A DNA stretch of 64,000 bases from Dipylidium caninum. Lineage: Eukaryota > Platyhelminthes > Cestoda > Cyclophyllidea > Dipylidiidae. Each line of letters starts with the position of its first letter. Positions within the stretch are counted from its first letter, which is position 1. Shown piece by piece: positions 9,931 to 22,857 of this stretch. Location of the stretch: positions 670,520 to 734,519 of the forward strand of contig QEYB01000158.1 in assembly GCA_017562135.1 (NCBI GenBank), written 5' to 3'. The notes beneath the pieces were generated by a model, which had not been told where the DNA came from, did no database searches, and saw only the letters and a list, made by a program, of their open reading frames with translations. A program made the translations under genes and the position numbers.

Positions 9931-12900
9931 AGCGTTTGCCGCAATTCTGGGTTTTCGCGAGTGTCAGAGACCTAAAACGTGGTAAAACGCTGGCCTCACT
10001 TGGAGCGGGTGAGGAAATCCTCGAGCGAACAGGGTCACCAGGAGCACTCCACGTTGTACAAAGAATAGCTCGTAAGTTTTGTGTTTAGATATTCACTCGC
10101 CACCTGCTCCCCATTGCCTGACAAAAAGAAAAACGGGATGACCTTCACGCCTCCCACCAGAACTGCCGGCGAAGGTAACTGGAATTTTGCAGTCTGTGAC
10201 AATTACACGGACAAGAGAATTGCCGCGAGAGCAACCCCCCTCCCACCCAATTAAAGTCAAATCACTGGAGCCGAGGAGGAGAAGGAGGAGGAGGGAGAAA
10301 CTTACCCGAATTTTCGTGTCCACAGCCTCCCGCGCTCGTGCGGTAGCCCACCACGAGCGATCTTTGCTTGACGCGTTCAAAAGTGGGTAATTTCCTGAAG
10401 ATTCACGCCAAAGAATAGCTCTGAGAGTCTGGCGCAAAGGCAAAGGACTACTACAGTCCTTCATCCCCCGACCCCTACTCTACTATTCGTAAAACATTCA
10501 TGTCATTCGCAAATTGGCTCAATTAGGACGATTAAATCGCGTATAAGAAGAGTATGTGAAATAAAGAACCATGATATCCAATTGTGCAGAATACCCATTT
10601 CTTATTGGGTAACAATAACGCAGAAAAAAAATTAAGAAATCGTTTTTCGGTGCCTAAGGCTAGTACAACTCTGAACACAATCTCTACCACGAAGGGAATG
10701 GGGTGGGAAATCAAGAGTGTTTATTGTGTAATCGCATCTGAGTCAGTCTCTTCAAAGAAAGATTATATCTGACGAGGGATTAAAGCTGAGAAGCAAATTG
10801 GCGGGTAGTTGCATTATATTGACAATAAACTGATCTGACAACATGACCTCTGTAAAAAAACATGGCGAATGCGACCACTTCATACACTGAGGGAGGATTA
10901 GGAGGAAATACTAAGGTAGAGACTGCCTGCCGTCTAGCCTCTCGCCACCGTCCGCAGACAATGTTCCGCCAGCTCAATGTCATTGTTAGTCCTTTTCAAC
11001 AACAATCGGCATGTCAATTCCAGGTAAAGGCGCAATACAACGAGGGGTGGAGAGCGCGACCACATCCACTCCCCTCCACGCCGGCAAGTCCGGGACAAGG
11101 AACGTGTTCTGCTGTGTGGCGGTCCAACTCCTCACGGGTGAAGAAGTGCAACTGGCAGCAAGTGGCCAGAGGGTTGGCAAATTCCGGTTTGGCTATTCCG
11201 AAAGAGACGCCACAAATGCCGTCACTGTAGTAATTTGGATAATTGTCAGGACCGCGTTTACGAGGCTAACGAAAGAAAGAGAAATTGATTTGGCAAAAAT
11301 TTTATGTTAAAGGAAAACACACTAGACGCGATGAGGAAGGATTCAGTAAAACCGGTCTACGCGTAAACTATCTCATTTAGAGGCGAGCATCTTCCCATGA
11401 ATAATCGCGCCTCTTTTCCGAAATCAAGCGTAAAACCGGACTAGGTACGGTGAGATTTTCAAACAAAAAACGACCTTGAAGGTATGTAAACGGACTCGTG
11501 AGAGGCCTTTGATAGTAATAATCTACAATTTTGAGGAATTCTCGATTGACGAAGAGAAATATCAAAGATATGATAAGTGATATACAAGCTGTAGTATCGC
11601 AATACGATTTGCCGCGCCACACCCACCTATACAAACGTAGGAGGTTTACGAAGCGGAATGAAGATAAACTTGCCAAGAAAATTTAGATGTTGTTTCTAAA
11701 ATGAGAAATTCAAAGACAATCATAAGCCAAGTGGGATTAAATATTCAAGTACTACCGACTATGACACAGATCATATTATATAAAACTGGCGTGGGAACAT
11801 ACGCGCTGTGCAGCCGGCTCGTTCCTCGTACAATGATCCTTAAGGAGGCTTTCCTGCAACTTTTGTAAAGTATTTCTTGCTTCCCAAAGACTCGAGAAAT
11901 CGGGTAACTCCATTTAGTGCGTCAAGAATTTGCAAAATCTCACTATAGGAGGTGGTATTGAGCAAGTGGGTTGACAAGCCGGTTAGGGGAACAAACGCAT
12001 GCAATTATGATCAGATAGATGCGTAGCGACTTGACGGTTGACCATAGACAGTTCGGAGGATGATCGAATAGCCTCAATGTGTAAATTCATATAACCACTC
12101 AGTACTTTCAAATTCTGATTAAAACCTATTTTGTAATTAAAAATATTTGTAAGAAAAACGGAATTAATAACGGAAGGATAAAATAAAATACTTTGTCAAA
12201 CATTGAATTCAATGGATTGCCTAATTGTCCGACAGAATTTTTGTGAGTTACGTAAAGTGGCTTTTATTTTGCTCGGCGAGGTGAAACGGAATAAAAGTGC
12301 GCCTTTCGTTTTCTACTTCGTATCAACGCTCGTTCATTAATTCGGCTAGAACTACGAAAAGCTTGGTGATGCACGACTGGCTTAATAAAAATTGAATCCC
12401 TGTCTCATCCTCAGTGAGGATTTGATGGCGAGCGCAACCGCTCTTTCCCCGTGACGACTCTTATAAGTTAACGTACGCTGTATCAATAATCGCCTTTTAC
12501 CATTTGAGTTCATTCCTACGTCTATTGCACAACACTGTTCTCAATATAATACATATATTTGCCTGTTGTTGCTCTTGAAAAATTCTTTACTTTGTTGTGC
12601 TCACCACTTATAACGTATTGCGTAGTGTTGTGAATTCTTGTACTCGAAGCTTGCACGATGAAAGCACCTTTCCGCTTAAAAGTTAATTATTAACATAATT
12701 TTAATATCTAGCAGAAACGTAGGGCATCCCTTGTTTTTCGGTTCGTTTCATATGGTGTTATGGTTTTCGAATCAGCCTCTTGATAGTTTTCGCTATAGTG
12801 ACTTACAAACTATTGGGCGAAGCGCTGCATATGAATGTAGGATACATGTGATAATAGTTTTAGTAACCACAGAGGAGAAAATCGCTATAACTTTATACAT

Positions 12901-13045
12901 TTTTAATAAATGGAACAACTTGGTGAGCCTCGTATAAGACTGGACACAAGTGGAGAAGACAAGTAATACGGTCATTTTTAAATAATGACGGATATGCAGG
13001 CCTGAATCCTCAAATTTTGATAATTTCGATGAGTGTGGAGATTTT
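9931..13045. other. mostly AT-rich region upstream of the CM1 coiled-coil gene
   Basis: From about 10.5 kb the sequence becomes AT-rich and has no convincing coding frame. A strong TATA-like element sits at 11777-11785. A frame at 10093-10464 (-) is GC-rich and overlaps a GGA-repeat. I could not support it as a gene. Confidence 0.45.
11777..11785 (+). promoter_or_regulatory. TATA-like element
   Basis: TATATAAAA is followed about 30 bases later by a GC-rich patch in AT-rich surroundings. It is 1.26 kb before the first recognised exon of the CM1 coiled-coil gene and could drive it only if a 5' non-coding exon and intron exist. Confidence 0.25.
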
Positions 13046-16000
13046 ATGGACATGAATGTGACCGAGGTATATTCGTTATGCTTTCATAACTTCTGAGGAA
13101 CTGACGCGACTCCGACGGGATAATTTTAACCTCCTTCTTCTATGTCATAACTACAGAAAAATTTACGAAAATGATTCTTCGGGAGATCCTGTTCTTGTAA
13201 AAATCTTAGTTGTCTAATTTTCCGGTCTCACAGCGGATTACTAATCTGGAAAGGGAAAATTCTCACCTTTTGGATCAGTTGCAGGAAAAAACACACCTAT
13301 TAAATTGTGCGTCGTAAGTCCGATTTACGGTTTGTTTCCACCTCGTAGTAAGATGTTAGCAGCTCTTAAATCCGAAAATGAAACCCTACATACTGATCAC
13401 GAGGAGTTAATTTCCAAGTTTCAAGCCTCGGAGAAAGGTTTTCCTTGGCATTTTTTGGATTCCCTTTTCTAGAATGGTTTCAGCGCTACAATAATTTGAA
13501 CGAGGAACTACGAACGCAGAAGATGTTTCGAATCCACGCTGAAAGTACCCATGGAATGATTGAAAACGAGGCGTTTGTGCGGGAAAATGCTCGAAAGTCG
13601 TGAGCACACATTACTTGAAGTTCAAGACCTTATCAATGAATGACTTGTTTGTTCCCCTTTTAGTGAAATTACCAACCTTCAAGATCAGCTTAATGAAGCT
13701 CAGTCAAAAATTGCCCTTCTGGAGGCACAACTGGGAGCCAGATTATCCAGAAGTTGCGTCACGGTGGGAACAGAAACTGAATGTTCCACCGATGGTGTCC
13801 GCGGCGTCCAGATAAGACCGCATCTCTCACCGACTCCATCACCACGCATCAGGTCTTCTGTGCACACGGAATCGCCGAAACCTCTCTCCGACTCGGACGT
13901 CTCACCACAAACTCGCGAATACACCGAACTAGTGAAACGACACAATGCCGCCCGATTGATAATAGATGATTTGGTGAATAAAAACATCATGTTGACCAGA
14001 GAAGTGGGCAATCAAAAGCAGGAATTGGCTGACTTCGAGTCCAAATTGGCCGCTGTGTCTGAACAATTGCACACGGAGAGGACATTGCATGCTGACAGAA
14101 TGAAGGACCAGGCGAGGGAGATGCAGAGCCTCCAGAGTCGCGTGGCGGACCTCCTTCGAGAGCGGGATCAGCTCAAGTTCCCCGCTGCCGAATTGAAACA
14201 GCCGAAGAAGAGCGACGAACAAACGAGGCTGCAACCTGTTTGTCAGCTTCAACCACTAGACGGGGTAGATTGCTTTAGTCCTTGTGTGTGTGTTTGTGTG
14301 TTTAAATAGTTAAATTCCAGCGGAGGTTAGTTAAATAAGTTGTGCGAGGTGTTCGTTAGTGGCCAAGAAGATCTTCGTGGCTGAATATTTTAAGTATTAC
14401 ATCGTTAACCCCTCAGAATAATGGCCAAAGTGACGAGGCGGAGGGCGCGGAAGGGGGATTTCCCACCCGCCACAGTCTAGCCCGGAGTGCTATTCAATCG
14501 CCTGCCAGTCGGCTCTCGTCCCTCGAACCTCCAGTCTGTGGTGAGTCGCCTCCGATTTTCCACAAATGCAGGGCTGCGGCACGAACCGCCTTTTGTTGGC
14601 CCCCCTTTTCTCGGCTCAGTCGCCCCCACCGAGTCGGGTGGGTGCGTTCACTTGGCCCGGAGACTGGTCGACTGAAGCCAACCTCTTTGCTAGCCCGTGG
14701 AAGGGGCGAGAACTGCTCGGGTGGGGGAGGTTTGCTTCCGCGTCGTGTCAGACCTCGTGGATAAAGGGGGAAGACGTTGGAAGGAAAGGGACGAAGAGCG
14801 TCCTTCCCTGGTTGGGCATCGGTGGGACGAAATTCGACTTTTGTGGGTTGGGAGCACCGCCACTCTGTCCAAGTTAGGCTGAAGTGGAGGAGGAAAGGGA
14901 GGAGGGAGATCAGACTTGCCGTGAAGAGGCTCCCTGTTCTGCCTTGCCTCACCTTTCACTTCCCTTTTTCCTCTGTTCCCGACAGTCGAGGAGGTGGTCT
15001 GCGACGAAGAGGCGGCTTCAGCGCTGGCCGAGCCCGACGAAGACGTCGTCACCTCCACCCACCTCGTCTCCAACGGCATCCTCGACAAGACGGTGCACCA
15101 GTTGCAGGCCACCCTGAAACGTCTGCAGTCCGAGATCTCTGCGATGGAAGTAAGCACCGAGCATTTGCCTCTCACTCCGCCCTGTCCGTCTCTAGGCGTC
15201 CGAGGCTCCTGTCGTGCCGCGCGGCGACGATGGGGAGCGCAGCACCGCGGCCGCCTTCAACGCCGTGGACAGACTGAGGGAAGTCTGCCTCATCATTCAC
15301 AGCCTCCTCGGTCACTTTGACAATATTCGAGAGATGAAGGTTTGTGCGCCGCTTCACACCCTCACACCCGCCTTCTTGCACTAGCGCTCTCTCAGCAGGA
15401 CCATCGACCGGAGTCTTCTGGTGAACGCCTCCGTGGCGGTGGGCTGTGACCTTCGGCGGATCCACTCGGCCGACCTGCCTGTGGAGAAGGACGAGGCGGC
15501 GGAGGAGGACCTCACCTTCTCCCAATCCACCGTCAATTTGACCACGATTGGCCATTTGCGGGAGGGCGGCGGCGCCGTGACGGCGGAGGGCGATGGCGAG
15601 GCCACCTTCAACATATCCTGTGGCGATGGCGTGTCTTCCGACGTCTCGGCCATCGAGGCGCGAAATCGACGCTTCTTCGATCGTGTCACGTTAGCGGTGG
15701 GTTTGAGGGCACCGGGCGGCCAACGGCTCCGCCTCGTAGACCTTTCACCCCCTCGCCCCCCCCTCCGACCTGTCGACATTCATTCACAGTGGCTCATTGT
15801 CTTCTGCGAATTGATGTCTAGGTGACTCTCGAGACCATTCGGCTAAGCGTCTGTGCTTCCGTGTTCTTCGCAGGTGGCAAAGATTCAAGACGCAGTCGAA
15901 GACTTTTCCATTCGAGCCGCCACCGAAGTGCTGACAGCACTGGTGGTGGAGCAGGACGCCACCACCAGTCGCCGCAACGATGACGATGACGTCGGTGTTG

Positions 16001-19000
16001 AAGACGAAGATGATAACAACGACGACGACGAGAGAGCTCGTTGCCAGATGGAACGCACGGGGACGCGAACTCGGACGCCTTCTGTATCGGCGGACACTCT
16101 GGCGGACATTTCTCGACCCCATAGCGGATTCTCCGAGATAGCTGACGAGTAGGTTGTGCCTCACTTCCCTTCACTCCCGTCAAACTGGGGCGTCTTCGTC
16201 TCCGCCAACCTTCCCTACGCCGTAGCACTTGGCGTTGGCCTCCTTCTCAACTGGGTTGAATAGATCCCGCTCGTCCAGACATCCTCCCCCAGAAATCCCG
16301 CCACTCATGGCTCCTGTTGGGCGAAATAGCGGCCCAGGTGCGTTGTCCGAGCTTCCTCGGCGCCCCTCCGCCTCTGATGACGCCTTGAGGCTTCCTTAGG
16401 CCTCCTCCTCCACACCCCGCTAATTCAGCCTCACCCGCGGTTGAGAAGGCGTATTCGGTAGAGCAGGGATAGAGTAGACGCGAGAGGGGAAAGTGGGTTG
16501 GCGACGGTGGAACGGATGCTTGGGCGATTGAATAAACGAGTTCAACTCCTTCTCTTCGCCTCCAGAGAAGGCCTTCAACACGGCTTCTCGTCCACGACTT
16601 GCCACCTTCGGCGTGTGGACTCCTTCGCCGTCGTGTCTGACGGCAACATTGACTTTGTGAGGAGCATCTTCGAGCGCTTCGTCGACGCGATGGCACGCGT
16701 GCAGACGCTGGCGTGGGGCGAGTCGAACAACCTGGCTACTCCGACGCCCCTCGGCCCTGACCGAGTGGTCGAGCAGGGTCCGCGACTGGTTCGCAGAGTT
16801 GGCCGACGCTCTGCGGAGTGCCTCAATGCTGCCGGCGATGTGAGTTCCACCCGTGAAGTGCCATCTGCTCTCCCCTCCCCGCCACTCGTCCCCGAATCCC
16901 CCTGGTCGGCGCTTGTTGCGGCTGGGCACTTTTCGCCCGCCCACCCGTCAGAACCCCCTTTTCCGCGCCATGCGGGACCGGGGACTGGCCTCCTCTCCCC
17001 CTTCAAAGTCGAATTATGCGTCCAAGGGGGTGCAGATACGACGCGAGTCAACGTCCTCTCCCTGCTCTCCATCTGCGGGCACGACGTCTGCCCCCTACTT
17101 TTCCCACGTGTCCATTAACCCTCGGAGGTGTCGAGCAGCAAGTACAGTCCTCCACACCGACAGACATATCCGACCGCGATTCCCGAAACAGAGTCTCTCC
17201 TCCTCTCAGCTGCGGGCAGCTGGGAGTGCCAAGGCGACGGCGGACTGGCAACAGACGCATCCGCCACCCACGCTTGAGGGGTCGGTGAGGCTGGCGATGG
17301 GGAGGTGAGAGACAGTTGAGTGCAGGAGTCAGCTGGAAGGCGCGGTCTTGTGGAGAGAGTTTGGTCGCCGCATCCTCTGGGCAAAGTCAAAGTCCCCCGC
17401 CCTTTAAACCGTTCTGAATGCCTTCCATTGTTGCTCATCTGTGCGACTAGTCGCTTATCTCGCCCACTTTTTGCCCTTAGAGCGTCGAGTCTGGAGGCAC
17501 TGGAGCGCGAATGCCTCGAGCACGTCTCCCGCCAGAGCAGAGCGCTGGAGGAGGTACAACCTCAGGTAAGGCAGGGGCGATGTGGACGAGGTCCACTCTT
17601 GACATCCCCCGGTGTAAGGCAGCTGCCCCGACACCCCTGCGGGGCGCTCCTTCCCACCCCACGTGGAGCAGTTCGACTTCAGGGCTGATTCTCCCGTCTG
17701 GGATACGTGATTATCCCCGGCAATCGCGCCGCGGACACTTGGAGCGTTCAGGCGAGGTGAATTGGGATGCCTCACGGCAACTGCGGCTCGCATTCGAAGC
17801 GATGCTGCTCCTCCCGAGGCTCGGAATACCCCCATATTCACACACACATGCACACGTCTACAGCGATTTTACTTCAAACTGCGCCAAGTCGGGAAATTCA
17901 CATGCATTTCAGTAGTTGTCTGGCACCTTAGCCGAGCGTAGCCTCCCCTTCGCCCTTTCTTCCCCCTCGCGAGTAGACGAAAGGCTGCCAAACCCTGCAG
18001 ATGGCCGAGACGATCTCCAAAGCGGACCCCGAAGCGCTGGCGGCGAGGTGCGACCAACTGGCCGCGCTGAACACCGACCTGCAGACGGCGCATGTGCGCC
18101 TGTCGGAGGAGTGGCGAGCGGACCGTCGGGGCCATGAGGCCGCGCTCGCCGAGATCCGAGCCACCTGTGACCAACTGAGGGAGGATTTGCAGCACTCCGA
18201 GGCGATCGCCCGCCAGACGGCCGCACGGGCGGACGAATTGGAGGTTGGTCTCTCCGCCTCTCCCCCATCTCCCCAATCTACATTTTGTCACTGCCACAGC
18301 TGGGGTTAGAGGGCCTTTTTTCCGGCCCTTCTGACTTTTAAGCAGCGACATTGGAAGGCCTGACAATGGCGCAAATGTCATTTCGTCGAGAGGCGATCAG
18401 GTGGACCGTTCGACCGCCTCTTAGCGGATTGGTGGGGCAACTTCATTGCGGAGAGTGAGGAAAAGAGGCCCAGAGCCTCACACTCGATGGGCAGTTGAGT
18501 CTCTTCACCAACTCTCCCGTGGCCATTTGACAAGACCGGCTGAGTCCCGCGGAGGGTCTAAACTACCGCGGACCAGCGATGAAAAAGGTAGGGAGGTTTG
18601 ATGAGATCCCGTGGACGGAGTCGCGCTCCACGCGCGTCTGCTGTCCGCACCGACAGCGCCAATGAGGCGTAGACGAGGATAAAACGACAACGGAGCCATG
18701 GAGGCTCGGGACTTCGTAATCTCCGTGACCCGAGGAGTGATTGGCACCCTCCACGTCGGACGAGCAGTTTATTCTCGACCGACCGACAATTCCTGGCACC
18801 GAAGCAAGGGAGGCTGGAATGTCTCGAGTCGCCTCTGAGACGCCTCGAGATGACTTCGTGGTGGAGTTGCTGGAGGCGCCTCAGCGTGGAGGAGGCGTTG
18901 ACGGGGCAGAAAGGCGGCCACCTGGCCGAGGCTCCTCCTCCGACCGCGCTTGGCGAGCAAAGCAAACCACCGGTGGACCCGTGGAGGCGTCGAGCGATAC

Positions 19001-22000
19001 GAAGTCGAGCAGAGCATAGGCGAGCGACATCCCACAAGTCGCCGTCTTCCGTAGAAGACACCGCACCGCCTCAGCGCATCTGCGTCAGCATCGCACGCCA
19101 TCGAAGTGGGACGACTGGACCGGCATTTGCGATCTCTTTTTAGCCCATTTTACCCACACTCTCGCAGCCGTTTGACAGTCAACTTGCGTGGGGTGTCGAG
19201 GCTGGCTGTCCGGCCAAACTTCCCCCGTGGGTCGGGACGCATTCATCTCCGACCGAGTGAAAAAGGGAGGACGTTGGCGACTCGAAATGGCCACTCATCA
19301 GGGGACTGCAGCGTCGGAAGGGGGGCGGATGGGGGGAGTGGAGGGCTGGGACGGGACCGGCGTGATTTTTGTCTACCAGCAGACAGTCCGCCACGCGATA
19401 AGGTGGCCGGAGCCAGCTGATGTTCTCTCCTCCCGCCCAGGAGTGCCTGACAGAGGCCAACAGTCGTGCGAACGGGCTGTTGGAGGAGTTGGCTGCAACG
19501 AAGACAGCAGTCGGGGACACCGAGGACCGTCTGGAGCGGGCGAATGCCGAAATCGCACGACACCAGCGCGAGATGGAGGAGGTGGCGGCTCGGGCGTGCG
19601 GCTTCGTGAAGATCGAGGAGGGCGCCCTCCGGTCCGCCCTCGCCGTCTTCGACTGCCTCCTCGCCGGTCTGGAGATGCGAGTGCAGACGGCGGTGGAGGC
19701 GAGGGGGCTCGAGGAGGAGGCGAGGGCCCAACGTCTCACCACCTCCTTCGAAGTCAAAATTGCCAGCTTCGAGGAGGAGATGAGGGAGAAGACGGCGGTG
19801 AGTAGCTCCCCTCGACACATTTGCCCCGTTTGAGTTGGCCAACCGCCCCTCTTCCTCCCTCCTCGCGCAACGCCTCAGCCCCACTGGCTCCGTAGGCGCC
19901 CGTTGCGTTGAGTAGCTGTGCGTGTCGTGTCAACACCGACAGCGTCTTCCAGTCTCGGCGACAGAAGAAAGCCTGACCGAAGACGGCGCCACGCAGCCGG
20001 CAAAAGAGCGATTATTTCCGGGGCTCCTCATCTATTTGCGCGCCGTCGGAATGTTCTAGCCCCAAGCCCCTCAGCCTCCGAGGAGAGGCCTCTTCTCCCC
20101 GTTTCTGACGCCTCAACCGCCGCCATTTCGCTTCTCCTTTGAGAGTCCGCCTTGGAACTTTAGTGGCATCCGCGGAGGGAGCTTTTCACACTCACATTCT
20201 GGCTGATTTCCCCCTTCCCTTCACTCGCAAGTCTCCTCTTCCCCCGCCTCCTCCTCCTGAGTTCCCCTTCCTTCTTCCCCGCTACTCCTCATGCCCCTCC
20301 TTTTCGGCTCTTCCTCGCCCTCGTCCTGCTGGAGCGGTGCTGCGATACCGCTGAACCTACATTCTCCACCTCCCACAGTGCGCCTGAAATTTTTCATTTC
20401 CTCCGGCTAATAAAACACGGAGACGAAAAAAAGGTGGCCGCCAATTTGGCGTCCCCTCACTTCGCGTGGTCCCATTTCATACGCGAGACGGAAGCCTCGT
20501 CTGGGGGACTGGAGGCCCCCTGACGTCTGGAGGCGAACAGGACTGCGTCTAATCGACTTGTGAGGTCGCGTCGGCCACCACCGTCTGCTACCCGGTGTCC
20601 GCAGTCTCGGCAGCGGCCACCTCGTGAACTCGGACGCCGGACTGAGCGGTGGAGTTGAACTTCTGTCCTTCCGCGTTTCAGGCCTACGAGAGGAGCATCG
20701 TGGAGATGGAAGCCAAATACTCCAATCTGCTCGACGTATCCGAATCCAAACAAGCCGCCTGTAAGCATCTCCGCCTTGTTTTTTTTTTTACTTTGGGGAA
20801 ATAGACAGAGGCTCGAATGCAAGGGATGGATGGGTGGACGACTGGATGGATGGACGGGGGGGGGGGTTGGCCGGCCTCACCACTAGCTAAAGGGGATGCA
20901 GAATGAGCAGAAGAGGCGACATCCTCTTCCCAAATTCCTTTACATTCCAGATGAAGAACGGTGTGAAACCCTGGCTTTCCGAGAACAAGAACTGCACGCA
21001 GAATTGGAGACGAAGGACTCGGAGATCGAACACCTTCGACAGGACGCCCAGACACTGCAGGCTGAGGTGGACATTCTCCGTCGGCGGACAATAAAGGCGG
21101 AGCGACTGGTTGACAAACAATTGGCCGAACGCGGGCGCAAGTACCCCGAGCTGAAGGCCATTGTCCTGGACCTCAAATCCCGCCTCTTCAGACACGCCGA
21201 GTAGGTTTCTGCCACGTCGAGGCGCCGTGTCCGCGGCGACGTTGAATCGGCGTCCGTCTCTGCCTTATCGTCGGCATACCCTCCCTTCCAGACTGCTGGA
21301 GCACTCCTTGGACGAGGCGAAACGTCTGCGTCGGATAATTCGGGAGAACGACTCCCGAGCTAAGGACTTCTTGGCCGAATTGGAGAGACTGCGCACCCAA
21401 ATCCTCGTCAAGAACACGACAATCCGGAAATTGGAGAAGTTGGCTCATCAATACTCCGCCGCGCAGGGGAAGCGCTCTCCGCCCCCCGAGAATTCCCAGA
21501 CTCCGTAATTTGGCCATCTCTCTTTATCCGCAGCCTTGTCTCTTGCATTCTCGCCTCCTGTCTCACCGACGAGTCGGCTAAGCGTGGCTGGACGGCCTCC
21601 TTCCTTTGTTGACGCCTCCAGCGTCCCATTCCGACAGTTTTTCGAGATGTTTAAATGCCATGGAAGGGATTAACTTTTCTCCACCATCCCCGTCTAGCCC
21701 TTCCGCCTCGAACTCGTCAGACCACCTCGAGCACACCTCGCAGCCCGCCTCGGTGCACGTCACGACGCCCTCCACCCCCGGCAGCGCGGCTCTGCGGGCT
21801 GGGGAGGGAGACTTCGACAGCCTCTGCTCAGTCACCCGACGCTCCTTCCCCGTCGACTCGCCGCACAAATCAGCCAACGCAACCGTCGCCAACGTCACCA
21901 CTCAGAGCCCCGTCACCGCGCCAGTGGTGATGGCGGCGAGGGAGGAAGAAGCCCTCAAAACCACCTCCTCGGGCCTCGTCTTCTCCGTTCCACAGTGGTG

Positions 22001-22857
22001 AGTCCTCCCCCACCAGGTGGCCTGTTGACACCTCCTTTTCCCCTCTGCCAAACCCGCATCGTCACCGCCCCCGTCCCCGGTCGGAGGTAGAGGTAACTTC
22101 GTGGATTTTCCTGCGACTCAGCCTGAGTGCCTGCTCCTTCAGCTTCACTGGGGTCAGTCTAATTTTCTGTCCGCCTTGGAGGGAGATTTGCCGCTCGAAT
22201 TTCCGTCAGAAGCACCACAGAGCCTAAGATGTCGCCTGTGAAGGTCTCCTCCAGGCGCAGAGAACAGGCAAATGTGATGCCAGCCCTGTCCAGACCAGCT
22301 CCCTCGTCCCCCGCCTGTGGGTCGGCCACGTCGCGGAGAAGTGCGTCGTTGGCCTTCCACTCAAACAGTCGATCCCCCACTGCCCCTCTGCCCACCCGCC
22401 GAGCTCCACAAGAAGCCCCGGGGGGGAGGAAAGAAGTCCACGCAGGTACAAAGCCATTTGAGTGCAGCCTCAACCTCGTTTGCGAACCTCCAAAGTGATC
22501 TGGGAGCGAGGGAAGTGCGACAGACGGTGGTACAATGGAGACCGAAATGAGTTTGTCTCTCCTCTTTCTCAAGTTTTTCTCCTTACCCCTCGTAGCATCG
22601 AAGCCTCTCGTCGGCTGCTAATGGAGTCGCATGGCGTCAAGGCACTGCCAAACCCGTCCTGCAGTGGAGCAGGCGAGACAATTTCCATCGTCGAAATTGA
22701 CCAGGATGGGGAGATAGACGGCGTGGCAGGAGGGATCACGCAGACTTTCGATGACAGTGAGGACGCCTCCCTCACCATCTCCGTGTCACTGCCTTCTCTC
22801 ACCTCGTCCGTCCTCCCGCCGGCTCCTGAGCCCGTCCGATCCTTAAAGCTCTCCTGA
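13046..22857 (+). CDS. CDK5RAP2: CM1-containing long coiled-coil protein, centrosomin/CDK5RAP2-like
   Basis: Exons: 13046-13066, 13098-13196, 13234-13313, 13349-13437, 13473-13599, 13664-14264, 14417-14540, 14986-15149, 15196-15339, 15385-15696, 15874-16148, 16566-16839, 17136-17284, 17481-17565, 18001-18243, 19441-19797, 20682-20760, 20951-21200, 21292-21504, 21638-21997 and 22596-22857. They sum to 4308 bases in one frame (1435 aa). Residues 8-67 read ELTRLRRDNFNLLLL, a 19-residue link, ITNLEREN and then LLDQLQEKTHLLNCASK. This matches the order and spacing of centrosomin motif 1 (…ENFNLKLR… then LQE…LL…ASK), which recruits gamma-tubulin complexes to centrosomes. Most later exons are Leu/Glu/Arg heptad coiled coil. 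Exon 11 holds an Asp-rich tract, and the C-terminal exons are Ser/Pro-rich. The start at 13046 is the only in-frame ATG after an upstream TGA. Least certain are the exon 6 donor (GTAGAT; otherwise the frame stops at 14309), the exon 13 acceptor and the exon 19 donor (otherwise a stop at 21508). Family assignment rests on the CM1-like block alone; a generic coiled-coil protein is the alternative. Confidence 0.68.
18244..19440 (+). other. 1.2-kb intron of the CM1 coiled-coil gene
   Basis: It lies between the exon ending in DELE and the exon starting ECLTEANS, both in phase 0. Several open frames on both strands (for example 18741-19019 and 18558-19061) have no splice pairing that keeps the frame, so I treat them as intronic. 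A missed exon is possible. Confidence 0.45.
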
